Source: Lenzites betulinus (taxonomy: Eukaryota; Basidiomycota; Agaricomycetes; Polyporales; Polyporaceae). Taken from it: a stretch of 64,000 bases of DNA. Positions 1 through 8,490 of the stretch are shown piece after piece (positions within the stretch are counted from its first letter, which is position 1; the number at the start of each line of letters is the position of its first letter). The notes under the pieces were generated by a model. The model saw only the letters and a list, made by a program, of their open reading frames with translations, was not told the origin of the DNA and did no database searches. The position numbers were made by a program, and so were the translations under genes. The stretch covers positions 310,001 through 374,000 of the forward strand of contig JABYQU010000020.1 in the NCBI GenBank assembly GCA_022264855.1, given 5' to 3'.

Positions 1-1390
1 CGGTGGACCGGTCGATCAGTTTGCACTCTCCTCCCTCGAAGACAGCTGAGTATCCTCCTTCGTCGGCTTTCCGGATTGAGACTAACGCGAAGGCGACGGA
101 GGGTGCGTAGAGAACGTTTCGGAGGGTGAGAGTGCGGGTCGTTTCACCGTTCGGTACGGTGATCTCCACGCTACCGCATCCGACGGCCGCGAACTCATCT
201 CCGTTTGCGGCTGCGATTTGGCGCGGGGTTGCGAGCTCCTGGTAGTCTGAGAAGCGCTCGTGGTACGGCGATATGTGTACGCTCGCGCCGCTGTCGAAGA
301 CGTCCACGTATGTGTTCGGGGAGGACGCGAGAGCACGCGCACACGTGACCGTGTTGCCGAGTGTGAAGAAGCCGTGATGTTTTTCGGCTGCCGCGTTGGC
401 TGCTCCTGTTCCCTCGTCTTCCCGTGCAGCGCCTCCTCCGGGTTTGGGCCATTGACCTTCTTTCCCGCCTCCTTTCTGTCTGCAGTGGCGCGCGATGTGG
501 CCACGGCGGTGGCAATTGTAGCACTCGACGAGTTGGCGCCCGGTTTGCGCGTTCACCGGAGCGGCGGCGGCAGCGATAGGCGCGGCTAGTGCCGTCTCGC
601 TCGCTTTGAGGATCCCGCGACGATCGTACTCCTCGTTGAGTTTTCCGATGAGGAATTCGATAGGAATCACGTGGCCGCCGAGGCTTGATATGTCGAGAAT
701 CGACTGGATGCGGCCGTAGTAAGCCTCAGGCATGCTGTTGGTGATGATCGCGGCGAATTCCGGGTCGCCTAGACGGGAGCCTACCGCGGCTAGGTTTTGG
801 CGTTCCCGTTGGAGGAGCGCTAGGTGGGCGCGCACGTCGCCGCCCTCAGGGCAACGAGTGTTTTGGATGCGCGTGTGGATGGCATTGGCGTACATGAGTG
901 ACTTGTTCTCGCAAGAGGCTACGACCGCCTCCCACAGGTCCTTCGCGGTTGGCTGGACTTGGACTTCTATGAATAGGTCGTCGCTTAAGGTCTCGTAGAT
1001 GAGCGCTCGCGCTCCGGCTTCCTTGGACTCCCAGAGAGTGTATTTTGTGTCTAATTTCTCCACGAGTTCCTCGTACTCGCTGTCCGTCAGGTGGGAGTAG
1101 ATATCCCTCGTTCCCGCGGCTTCGGCTGATGCCCGGTCGTTTGGGTCGTGCGTCTCGGTGGTGCCTGGCGCCGGTTCGGCCGTCTCGGTTGTGCGCGCGA
1201 TGTGGGGATACACGCGGTCTATCGGTGGCGGGAAGGGGGGCTTACGAGCGGTTCCCCGGATGTGGGGCATGTGTCCCTTCGCGGCCTGTACGACCTTCAT
1301 CCGTTCTCTGTATGTCACCCAATTCGATCCATCGGAGGCGAGTTTGGGGACGCTGTATTTCGACGAGCTCATGGAGGTTTCGTAGGACAT
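1..1390 (-). CDS. Copia Gag, partial N-terminal region of the left copy
   Basis: This is the same coding sequence as 6354-4965, beginning at ATG 1390-1388 and cut by the window edge within the segment after the protease. It includes Gag, the CCHC knuckle near 483-526 and the protease active site near 290-305. No lesion is visible in the part present. Confidence 0.85.
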   Translation of the reverse strand, partial: MSYETSMSSSKYSVPKLASDGSNWVTYRERMKVVQAAKGHMPHIRGTARKPPFPPPIDRVYPHIARTTETAEPAPGTTETHDPNDRASAEAAGTRDIYSHLTDSEYEELVEKLDTKYTLWESKEAGARALIYETLSDDLFIEVQVQPTAKDLWEAVVASCENKSLMYANAIHTRIQNTRCPEGGDVRAHLALLQRERQNLAAVGSRLGDPEFAAIITNSMPEAYYGRIQSILDISSLGGHVIPIEFLIGKLNEEYDRRGILKASETALAAPIAAAAAPVNAQTGRQLVECYNCHRRGHIARHCRQKGGGKEGQWPKPGGGAAREDEGTGAANAAAEKHHGFFTLGNTVTCARALASSPNTYVDVFDSGASVHISPYHERFSDYQELATPRQIAAANGDEFAAVGCGSVEITVPNGETTRTLTLRNVLYAPSVAFALVSIRKADEGGYSAVFEGGECKLIDRST

Positions 1391-1440
1391 GATTCGGGAG
1401 TTCTGATGGTTCCTAGTACGCGTGTCCAGGGCTCATAACC

Positions 1441-1937
1441 TTTTATAGTTAGGCAACGACGGGGCTAATAACGCGAAGCGTTAGTTCTCACGTTCTCGGT
1501 AGAAAGCGTATGATTGTGTTACTACTGACCTAATAACGCGAAGCGTTAGTTCTACAGTATATCGTTAGCGGTCTGTATAGTGTTAACGAGTGTGTACGAA
1601 TAAGCTCACCTCACGTTCTCGGTAGAAAACGTGAGGTGCGAGTCGGGTCGCGCAGCGACCTGACCCTCGGGGAAAATGAAAAGCGTAAACAATCGTAAAC
1701 AGCCCGAGTGGCTCTCCGCGCCCCTCGGGCAGCGCCAGCCGCTCCTCGCTCCGCGAGCCTCGGGGACGGTGAAAACATACGTATGTCGGGTTCCTGCCCG
1801 ATCGGGAAACTCTCCGCGCGCCTCCCATCTTCCCGGCGCCTGCGCGCGCTTTGCCGCGACGCGCCCACGGGACCGTTCTCCACGCGCGACGCGTCCTCGC
1901 TCCGCTCCCGTACGCGTGCGCGCGTTGTCCCTCAACA
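1441..1937 (-). repeat. LTR shared by the two Copia copies
   Basis: About 497 bp. The 5' end on the element strand is fixed at 1937, where identity with the right LTR stops and a polypurine tract begins. The 3' end is placed next to the primer-binding site; it does not end in CA, so that boundary could be off by a few bases. Inside are two 24-bp direct repeats (about 1467-1490 and 1531-1554), each with a TAACGC-GAA-GCGTTA hairpin, and the motif CACGTTCTCGGTAGAAA twice, once as part of a CCTCACGTT...AACGTGAGG hairpin near 1609-1636. Confidence 0.85.
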
Positions 1938-1947
1938 CGCCCCCTCA
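1938..1947 (-). other. Polypurine tract of the Copia element
   Basis: The element strand reads TGAGGGGGCG directly before the 3' LTR, the usual place for the plus-strand primer. The first three bases are also the stop codon of the pol frame (1947-1945), so the coding region runs right up to the replication primer. Confidence 0.75.
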
Positions 1948-3381
1948 AAGTGCGCGCAACCCAAACATAGCGTGCAGGTGATCGAGGCGGGCCCGGGACA
2001 GCGGTTTGGTGAAAACGTCAGCCGGCATGTCCTCCGTGCACCTGTAAGCCAAGTCGATGTCACCGCGTTCCACGGCCTCGCGAATGAAGTGGTACCGAAT
2101 TCCAATGTGCTTTGTCCGAGCGTGGAACGCGTTGTTCTTCGCCAAGTCCATCGCGCTTTTGTTGTCGCTGAAGAGCTTTACGGAATGTCCAGCCACGTCG
2201 GGGTGCACCAGTTCGCCGAGCAGCGCCTTCAGCCATATGGCCTCCTTCGCAGCGTGTGTGATGCCGATGTATTCGGCTTCTGTGGATGAAAGCGCGACCA
2301 CGGCTTGCTTCTTCGCCGACCAAGAGATGGCGCCGCCGTCCAACGTGTACACGTACCCGCAGACGGAGTGTCTCGCGTCGTCGCTAGTACCCCAGTCCGC
2401 GTCCGTGAATCCGGCGAGTCCGCTCGCTGTGTGCCCGTACGATAGCCACACTTCCCTGGTCCCGATGAGGTACCGCGCGAGACGTTTCAGTGCCTCCCAG
2501 TGCGGTCGACCGGGGTTGCTCATGTATTGTGATAACCGGTGGACCGTGTACGCAATGTCGGGTCGGGTCGTCACCGCGATGTACATGCACATTCCGACCC
2601 CCTCTCGGTAGGGCACGTCGGCCATGTCGGACATCGCGGTGGCGGTGGTGGGGCATTGGGTTTTGTTCAGGACACCGCCGACGGCGATTGGGGTGTTCGC
2701 GATCTTCGCCCCCTCGAGATGGAGGGTCCGGACGAGAGTGTCGATGGCCGAGCGCTGAGCCAGTCTCAAGGTTCCGGCCGTCCTGTCACGCGCGACCTCG
2801 ATGCCCAAGAGCCATGCCACTTCGCCCGCGTCGGTTACGGTGAAACGTCCTTTGATCCCGGAGCGGAACTCCTCGACGAGGTCCGGTGTTCCAGTCACGA
2901 GCATATCGTCGACTATAGTCCCGACCATAGATAGTGAGTCTCCCTCGTGTCTCCAGAAGCAAGCGTGGTCGGCCTCGCATCGCGTCATCCCGAGGCTTTC
3001 CATCGCCTCGCGATACGTGCGGTACCACGCGCGACCGGCTTGTTTCAATCCGTAGAGGGACTTCTTCAGCTCGCAGACGAGGTGTTCTTGGCCGGGCGCT
3101 GCCGTGCCCGGAGGCTGTCGCATGTAGATTTGTTCGTCTAGGTGGCCATTGAGGTAAGCGCTTTTCACATCTAGCTGGATGAGTGGCCAGTTGTGTCGCG
3201 CGGCGAGGGCAAGCATGGCCCGGAGAGAGCTGGATTTTGCCACCGGTGCGAAGGTCTCGTTGAAGTCGATGCCCGGGATTTGCGCAAAGCCCAGTGCGAC
3301 AGCGCGTACCTTGTATTGGATGACGTTTCCTTCAGCGTCGCGTTTCCAGCGGAAGATGAGTTTGCATCCGATGACATGCAC
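1945..3381 (-). CDS. Copia reverse transcriptase-RNase H, downstream part of the same polyprotein
   Basis: This segment is in the same frame as 3391-6354, and its first Met at 3381 lies just after the TGA. It carries the copia RT signatures (FAPVAKSSSLR, QLDVKSAYLNG, KSLYGLKQAGRAW), the catalytic IVDDMLVTG (the usual YVDD Tyr is Ile here) and RNase H motifs (GFTDADWGTS, SSTEAEY, KHIGIRYHFIRE). It is complete to its C terminus, and the stop overlaps the polypurine tract. Without readthrough the TGA would prevent RT synthesis from the genomic transcript. The Met at 3381 is not evidence of a real start. Confidence 0.88.
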   Translation of the reverse strand: MHVIGCKLIFRWKRDAEGNVIQYKVRAVALGFAQIPGIDFNETFAPVAKSSSLRAMLALAARHNWPLIQLDVKSAYLNGHLDEQIYMRQPPGTAAPGQEHLVCELKKSLYGLKQAGRAWYRTYREAMESLGMTRCEADHACFWRHEGDSLSMVGTIVDDMLVTGTPDLVEEFRSGIKGRFTVTDAGEVAWLLGIEVARDRTAGTLRLAQRSAIDTLVRTLHLEGAKIANTPIAVGGVLNKTQCPTTATAMSDMADVPYREGVGMCMYIAVTTRPDIAYTVHRLSQYMSNPGRPHWEALKRLARYLIGTREVWLSYGHTASGLAGFTDADWGTSDDARHSVCGYVYTLDGGAISWSAKKQAVVALSSTEAEYIGITHAAKEAIWLKALLGELVHPDVAGHSVKLFSDNKSAMDLAKNNAFHARTKHIGIRYHFIREAVERGDIDLAYRCTEDMPADVFTKPLSRARLDHLHAMFGLRAL

Positions 3382-3390
3382 GCCGTGTGG

Positions 3391-6354
3391 TCATGTGACT
3401 AGGATGTAGGTGCCGTGCGATTTGAGGTTTTCTTCCTCGACATCGATGGCGATTTTCCATTGCGGCCAGTCCGGCGATTCCTGCGCTTCGCGAAGAGACA
3501 TCGGGTCCCCGCTCATGGGGTCTCCGCCAGCTTGGGCCACAAGAGCGTGCACGGATGAGTTCCAGTCTCGGTTTCCCGCTGCTGGGAAAGTTGCGTCCTG
3601 TTCGTCCGATTCTGTTGCGGCTGTGAACTCGCCCATTACCTCACTCACTATGAGTGCCCTGCGTCTTCCGTCGGCCGTCCCTTCTCCTAGCTGTAGTCTT
3701 CGCGCGTATTCCGACGGTCGTTTGATGTGGTGTCCGCGTCCTAGAGCTTCTGGCTCTGGTTCCGCTTCTATGGCGATCTGCTCCTCGCGTCCTTCGTTCT
3801 CTTCTTCGTCAGCCTGTCCTGCCTCTCCCTCTTCCCGTTCTTCGTCCTGCTCCTCTCTGTCCTCCGCGTCGGCTCGAGCGTTGGTGTCCAACTCAACGCC
3901 CTCTTCTCCTTTGGACACTGCTTCCTCATCCTCCTGCTGCCACGCCCCCTCGCTCGGTGCCGTCGCGGAGTCGGCCTTCCAGACGAAGTTCCGTACGATG
4001 GTGATGTTGCGTTTCTCCGTCCAGTATACGTAGATTGCATCCTTGTGGTTGTCGCTGTATCCTACGAAGCGTCCGGGGATTCCGTGGGGATCAAGCTTGC
4101 GAGTGTGCTCTGGTTTGACCCACACTTCCGCCCCCCATGGGCGCAAGTGGCGAACGTCTGGAGGAGTGCCGAAGCGCGCCTCGTACGGGGTCTTCCCGAG
4201 TAGCGCTGAGTGTCCCGTCCGGTTGTGGAGGTAGATGGAGTGTTTGTAGGCGTGGGCCCAGAGGGTCTTGGGTAAGTTCGCGTCGAGTAGCATCGCGCTG
4301 ACTCGTTCGCGATGAGTGCGGTGAGCTCGTTCAGCTACGCCGTTTTGCTCGGGGGTGTGCGGGGTAGAGGCGGTCCAGTGTGTTCCGCGCGCGGCTAAGT
4401 GCGCTTTCATCCCGACGTATTCTCCTCCGTTGTCGCTGTGCAACCATTTGATCTGCGTTCCCGTCTGGGTTAGGACTGCTGCCTCGAGCTCCTTGTACGC
4501 GTCGCCTGTCTCTGCGATAGATTTTATTGGGTAGCCGTGGTGCGTGCGCGTGAGCTCGTCTACGAAGAGGGCAGACTTTGTGTTGCCGCCCAGGGAGGTC
4601 GCGTCCGCGTCCCAGGTGTCCGAGTAAAACTTTTCGCCATAGCGGGTGATGGGTATGTCGTGTGCGGCTGGGTGCGCGGTGTTCGGTATAGCTTTACGCG
4701 TGAGCTTGGCTCGAACGCATGTTTCGCAGGACTCGACGCGGTCAGTTTTGACAAGTTTCACGCCGGTGATGCGGCCGCTGTTAACGAGTTCTGTGGCCGC
4801 GCGGATGGAGACGTGTCCTAGGCATTTGTGTAGATCGCCAGGAGTGACCGTGAGGATCTTCTTCGAACCAGGTTTCGAGGTGGCAGACGCAGCGGTGCGA
4901 GGTGGGGAGATTCCGGAGACTTGATACAAGCCGTTCACTAGCGGGATCTGGGCTATGGGGGTCCCGGTGGACCGGTCGATCAGTTTGCACTCTCCTCCCT
5001 CGAAGACAGCTGAGTATCCTCCTTCGTCGGCTTTCCGGATTGAGACTAACGCGAAGGCGACGGAGGGTGCGTAGAGAACGTTTCGGAGGGTGAGAGTGCG
5101 GGTCGTTTCACCGTTCGGTACGGTGATCTCCACGCTACCGCATCCGACGGCCGCGAACTCATCTCCGTTTGCGGCTGCGATTTGGCGCGGGGTTGCGAGC
5201 TCCTGGTAGTCTGAGAAGCGCTCGTGGTACGGCGATATGTGTACGCTCGCGCCGCTGTCGAAGACGTCCACGTATGTGTTCGGGGAGGACGCGAGAGCAC
5301 GCGCACACGTGACCGTGTTGCCGAGTGTGAAGAAGCCGTGATGTTTTTCGGCTGCCGCGTTGGCTGCTCCTGTTCCCTCGTCTTCCCGTGCAGCGCCTCC
5401 TCCGGGTTTGGGCCATTGACCTTCTTTCCCGCCTCCTTTCTGTCTGCAGTGGCGCGCGATGTGGCCACGGCGGTGGCAATTGTAGCACTCGACGAGTTGG
5501 CGCCCGGTTTGCGCGTTCACCGGAGCGGCGGCGGCAGCGATAGGCGCGGCTAGTGCCGTCTCGCTCGCTTTGAGGATCCCGCGACGATCGTACTCCTCGT
5601 TGAGTTTTCCGATGAGGAATTCGATAGGAATCACGTGGCCGCCGAGGCTTGATATGTCGAGAATCGACTGGATGCGGCCGTAGTAAGCCTCAGGCATGCT
5701 GTTGGTGATGATCGCGGCGAATTCCGGGTCGCCTAGACGGGAGCCTACCGCGGCTAGGTTTTGGCGTTCCCGTTGGAGGAGCGCTAGGTGGGCGCGCACG
5801 TCGCCGCCCTCAGGGCAACGAGTGTTTTGGATGCGCGTGTGGATGGCATTGGCGTACATGAGTGACTTGTTCTCGCAAGAGGCTACGACCGCCTCCCACA
5901 GGTCCTTCGCGGTTGGCTGGACTTGGACTTCTATGAATAGGTCGTCGCTTAAGGTCTCGTAGATGAGCGCTCGCGCTCCGGCTTCCTTGGACTCCCAGAG
6001 AGTGTATTTTGTGTCTAATTTCTCCACGAGTTCCTCGTACTCGCTGTCCGTCAGGTGGGAGTAGATATCCCTCGTTCCCGCGGCTTCGGCTGATGCCCGG
6101 TCGTTTGGGTCGTGCGTCTCGGTGGTGCCTGGCGCCGGTTCGGCCGTCTCGGTTGTGCGCGCGATGTGGGGATACACGCGGTCTATCGGTGGCGGGAAGG
6201 GGGGCTTACGAGCGGTTCCCCGGATGTGGGGCATGTGTCCCTTCGCGGCCTGTACGACCTTCATCCGTTCTCTGTATGTCACCCAATTCGATCCATCGGA
6301 GGCGAGTTTGGGGACGCTGTATTTCGACGAGCTCATGGAGGTTTCGTAGGACAT
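3391..6354 (-). CDS. Copia Gag-protease-integrase polyprotein, N-terminal 987 residues up to an in-frame stop
   Basis: The frame starts at ATG 6354-6352. Domains in order: Gag (about residues 10-260); a CCHC zinc knuckle CYNCHRRGHIARHC (about 290-302); an aspartic protease active site FDSGAS (about 365-370); the GAG pre-integrase zinc motif with HKCLGH and CETC (about 510-560); and an integrase core with YSDTWDAD, LHSDNGGEY and PEQNGVAERAH. The acidic Glu/Asp-rich stretch after integrase is typical of the linker to reverse transcriptase. The frame ends at TGA 3393-3391, at the very start of the reverse-transcriptase region. The next open segment is in the same frame, so this is a nonsense codon in one polyprotein rather than a natural gag/pol boundary. 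Confidence 0.9.
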   Translation of the reverse strand: MSYETSMSSSKYSVPKLASDGSNWVTYRERMKVVQAAKGHMPHIRGTARKPPFPPPIDRVYPHIARTTETAEPAPGTTETHDPNDRASAEAAGTRDIYSHLTDSEYEELVEKLDTKYTLWESKEAGARALIYETLSDDLFIEVQVQPTAKDLWEAVVASCENKSLMYANAIHTRIQNTRCPEGGDVRAHLALLQRERQNLAAVGSRLGDPEFAAIITNSMPEAYYGRIQSILDISSLGGHVIPIEFLIGKLNEEYDRRGILKASETALAAPIAAAAAPVNAQTGRQLVECYNCHRRGHIARHCRQKGGGKEGQWPKPGGGAAREDEGTGAANAAAEKHHGFFTLGNTVTCARALASSPNTYVDVFDSGASVHISPYHERFSDYQELATPRQIAAANGDEFAAVGCGSVEITVPNGETTRTLTLRNVLYAPSVAFALVSIRKADEGGYSAVFEGGECKLIDRSTGTPIAQIPLVNGLYQVSGISPPRTAASATSKPGSKKILTVTPGDLHKCLGHVSIRAATELVNSGRITGVKLVKTDRVESCETCVRAKLTRKAIPNTAHPAAHDIPITRYGEKFYSDTWDADATSLGGNTKSALFVDELTRTHHGYPIKSIAETGDAYKELEAAVLTQTGTQIKWLHSDNGGEYVGMKAHLAARGTHWTASTPHTPEQNGVAERAHRTHRERVSAMLLDANLPKTLWAHAYKHSIYLHNRTGHSALLGKTPYEARFGTPPDVRHLRPWGAEVWVKPEHTRKLDPHGIPGRFVGYSDNHKDAIYVYWTEKRNITIVRNFVWKADSATAPSEGAWQQEDEEAVSKGEEGVELDTNARADAEDREEQDEEREEGEAGQADEEENEGREEQIAIEAEPEPEALGRGHHIKRPSEYARRLQLGEGTADGRRRALIVSEVMGEFTAATESDEQDATFPAAGNRDWNSSVHALVAQAGGDPMSGDPMSLREAQESPDWPQWKIAIDVEEENLKSHGTYILVT

Positions 6355-6389
6355 GATTCGGGAGTTCTGATGGTTCCTAGTACGCGTGT

Positions 6390-6404
6390 CCAGGGCTCAT
6401 AACC
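6390..6404 (-). other. Retrotransposon primer-binding site, complementary to the initiator tRNA-Met anticodon arm
   Basis: Just inside the 5' LTR the element strand reads GGTTATGAGCCCTGG; the plus strand reads CCAGGGCTCATAACC. The latter matches the anticodon stem-loop of eukaryotic initiator tRNA-Met (GGGCUCAUAACCC), not the 3' acceptor end used by most LTR elements. Drosophila copia uses the same kind of internal site with a half-tRNA primer. The copy at 1426-1440 is the equivalent site of the partial element. Confidence 0.8.
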
Positions 6405-6901
6405 TTTTATAGTTAGGCAACGACGGGGCTAATAACGCGAAGCGTTAGTTCTCACGTTCTCGGTAGAAAGCGTATGATTGTGTTACTACTGACCTAATAA
6501 CGCGAAGCGTTAGTTCTACAGTATATCGTTAGCGGTCTGTATAGTGTTAACGAGTGTGTACGAATAAGCTCACCTCACGTTCTCGGTAGAAAACGTGAGG
6601 TGCGAGTCGGGTCGCGCAGCGACCTGACCCTCGGGGAAAATGAAAAGCGTAAACAATCGTAAACAGCCCGAGTGGCTCTCCGCGCCCCTCGGGCAGCGCC
6701 AGCCGCTCCTCGCTCCGCGAGCCTCGGGGACGGTGAAAACATACGTATGTCGGGTTCCTGCCCGATCGGGAAACTCTCCGCGCGCCTCCCATCTTCCCGG
6801 CGCCTGCGCGCGCTTTGCCGCGACGCGCCCACGGGACCGTTCTCCACGCGCGACGCGTCCTCGCTCCGCTCCCGTACGCGTGCGCGCGTTGTCCCTCAAC
6901 A
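6405..6901 (-). repeat. 5' LTR of the complete Copia copy
   Basis: Identical by eye to 1441-1937. Its outer end at 6901 abuts unrelated sequence (GGCCGAACAGG...), which reads as the interior of an F-box-type gene. The target-site duplication cannot be verified, because the other outer end of the array lies left of the window. The plus-strand flank next to the LTR begins GGCCG. Confidence 0.88.
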
Positions 6902-7990
6902 GGCCGAACAGGTTGCGCTCTCTCACTCGTCTCCAAAACCATCCGTGCGGCGTCCTCCCGACGTGTCCTGGACGCGGTCGCTATACACGGTGACACCAAT
7001 ATGGATGCATTCGCAGCACTTCTAACGCAGCGTCCACCTGAGCATCGTCGTGTCCGGCATCTCTTCCTCACCGATCGTCCACGAGCATTGTTGGAACCCC
7101 CCCCCCAGGTCAGAACCGGTCGGAGTGGCTGAAGACCCTAAATTGGAGGAAGCCGTCGTTCGTACACTACCACTTTGAAGCATTATCTGCATTCTTCAGG
7201 CCTAGAATAGCTCTCCTGCAAGCTGTCGCACCGCACCTTCGGACGCTCACCATTGCTGTGTTTGAAAACCATGCTCACTCTGTGCTAGACCTATCTACGA
7301 CAACGTTTCCCGCATTACAGGAACTTACCGTTCAATCATCTTTCCTAGCGTGCCGACCACTCCAGTGCTTCTATCCCATTCCGACCCTCCGTTATCTACA
7401 CATCGTGCAGGATGCCGGTGTCCCCTTCCAGGCAGCTATGGTGGACGCGATCTCCATTTTCGCGCCGCAGCTCACGCACCTCCGCCTCTCCGGCATGAAC
7501 AGCCCACGAAGCTGCCTCATTGCCTTCCTCAACGCACTAGTGCGCATGGTCCACTGCCAAGCGTCAACGGCCCAAGAGGACCTGTCTACATTTCCGTCCA
7601 CGCTGGAGCGCATCATCGTGCAGCTGTCGCAGCCGGCAATATACAATTGCAGCCGTATCCTTTGGAAGGCAAGTCATTTCTTCGCGGCCCGGAGCCTTCT
7701 TCCCCCTATGCCGCGACCTCTGTCTGATTGTTAGCCGCGACACGCAGATGCCCTACAGTGAGACCGCGCGCATACTAAAGAGCCTTGCAGTGGGGAATAC
7801 GCGCCGCCGCCTCGTCGTGCTGCACCCGGCCGTGTGGAATGCGCCCCCCACGAGCGATGAGGATGCGACCATGGCACTTTTCTTGATCAAGGAGTACTGG
7901 GACGCCCGTGTACTCGGAGAAGAAGGTCCTTGGGCGATTCACCCTGATGAGATTCTTGACACGAACGACATGGAGGACGATGGAGCCTGA
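6902..7990 (+). pseudogene. F-box/LRR-type gene, 3' part, truncated by the Copia array and frameshifted
   Basis: Three coding segments in different frames read as one basidiomycete F-box/LRR-type protein. 6902-7096 gives a typical post-F-box segment (SKTIRAAS..., RRVRHLFLTDR). 7107-7700 gives leucine-rich segments (LRTLTIAVF, PALQELTVQ, LRYLHIVQD, LTHLRLSG). 7700-7990 gives an Asp/Glu-rich C terminus ending TNDMEDDGA and stop. The first frame change falls at a run of ten C (7097-7106), the second near 7690. The F-box itself would lie upstream and is absent, because the retrotransposon LTR abuts at 6901; that part should lie beyond the left end of the array. Introns could explain one of the shifts, but the homopolymer makes an indel likely for the first. 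Confidence 0.65.
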
Positions 7991-8490
7991 GGTGGATGGT
8001 ATTCCGTGGCCGCTACGGTAGTCCACGGTCGTCCATACTGCAGCCTTGACTCATCATCATGTTCAGTTTTCGAGTTGGGAGGCCCGAGCCATATACGTGT
8101 GTCCTCCCTCTCTCAACGTTCGAGTGTCTTCATGTATGAGTCACCATCATCGATTCAAAAACACCACGCCCCTCGTGCGTATAAATTGCAGCGTCATACT
8201 ATACGGCGGCTGAATGTGCAACCTCTCATACATTGATCAAACCCCACGATCACTCAGTCTAACGCAGGACCGGATTCACACTGGTATGTACACTCTGTAC
8301 TAGTAGCATTGCAAGGGGTTCATCGATTATTTACGCGAGTAATAGGAAAACATAACAGACAGCCGCACCAAAAGAAACAAAGAAAGAAAAAAAAACGAGA
8401 AAAGAAGTCATGAAGCAAACGAAGCGGCACCGCAAACCAAGCACCAACCCAGAACCCTCAACGCAGTCCTCGCAGCCCCGTCCGTGGCGC
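7991..8490. other. Intergenic region between convergent genes, no gene seen
   Basis: This is 3' flanking sequence of the F-box remnant (plus) and of the PB1-like gene (minus). An A-rich stretch at about 8367-8400 is the only compositional feature. No conserved frame was recognised. Confidence 0.5.

Larger units (their letters stand above)
1..1937 (-). mobile_element. Second Copia copy, partial, sharing the LTR at 1441-1937
   Basis: Positions 1-1937 repeat 4965-6901 at an offset of 4964 bases with no difference that I could see. On the minus strand this is a 5' LTR, the primer-binding site and the first 1390 bases of gag-pol, cut by the window edge. The LTR at 1441-1937 is therefore the 3' LTR of the right-hand copy and the 5' LTR of this copy. 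The result is a head-to-tail LTR-internal-LTR-internal array, not two independent insertions. Confidence 0.9.
1441..6901 (-). mobile_element. Copia-type LTR retrotransposon, complete copy with two LTRs
   Basis: Read on the minus strand the element runs 5' LTR (6901-6405), primer-binding site, gag-pol (6354-1945), polypurine tract, 3' LTR (1937-1441). The domain order Gag, CCHC knuckle, protease, integrase, reverse transcriptase, RNase H is the Ty1/copia order; in gypsy elements integrase comes last. The LTR begins TGTTGAGGG on the element strand. The two LTRs appear identical by eye, so insertion is recent. One in-frame TGA interrupts pol, so this copy is probably not autonomous. The left LTR also serves a second copy that continues off the window. 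Confidence 0.92.

Noticed and set aside
1441..1446. A canonical CA end for the LTR
   Set aside because: No CA occurs at the junction with the primer-binding site; I placed the boundary by the primer-binding site instead and marked it uncertain.
2057..4033. Long plus-strand frames opposite the Copia pol gene
   Set aside because: They are antisense shadows of a GC-rich coding sequence; the minus strand carries all the family motifs.
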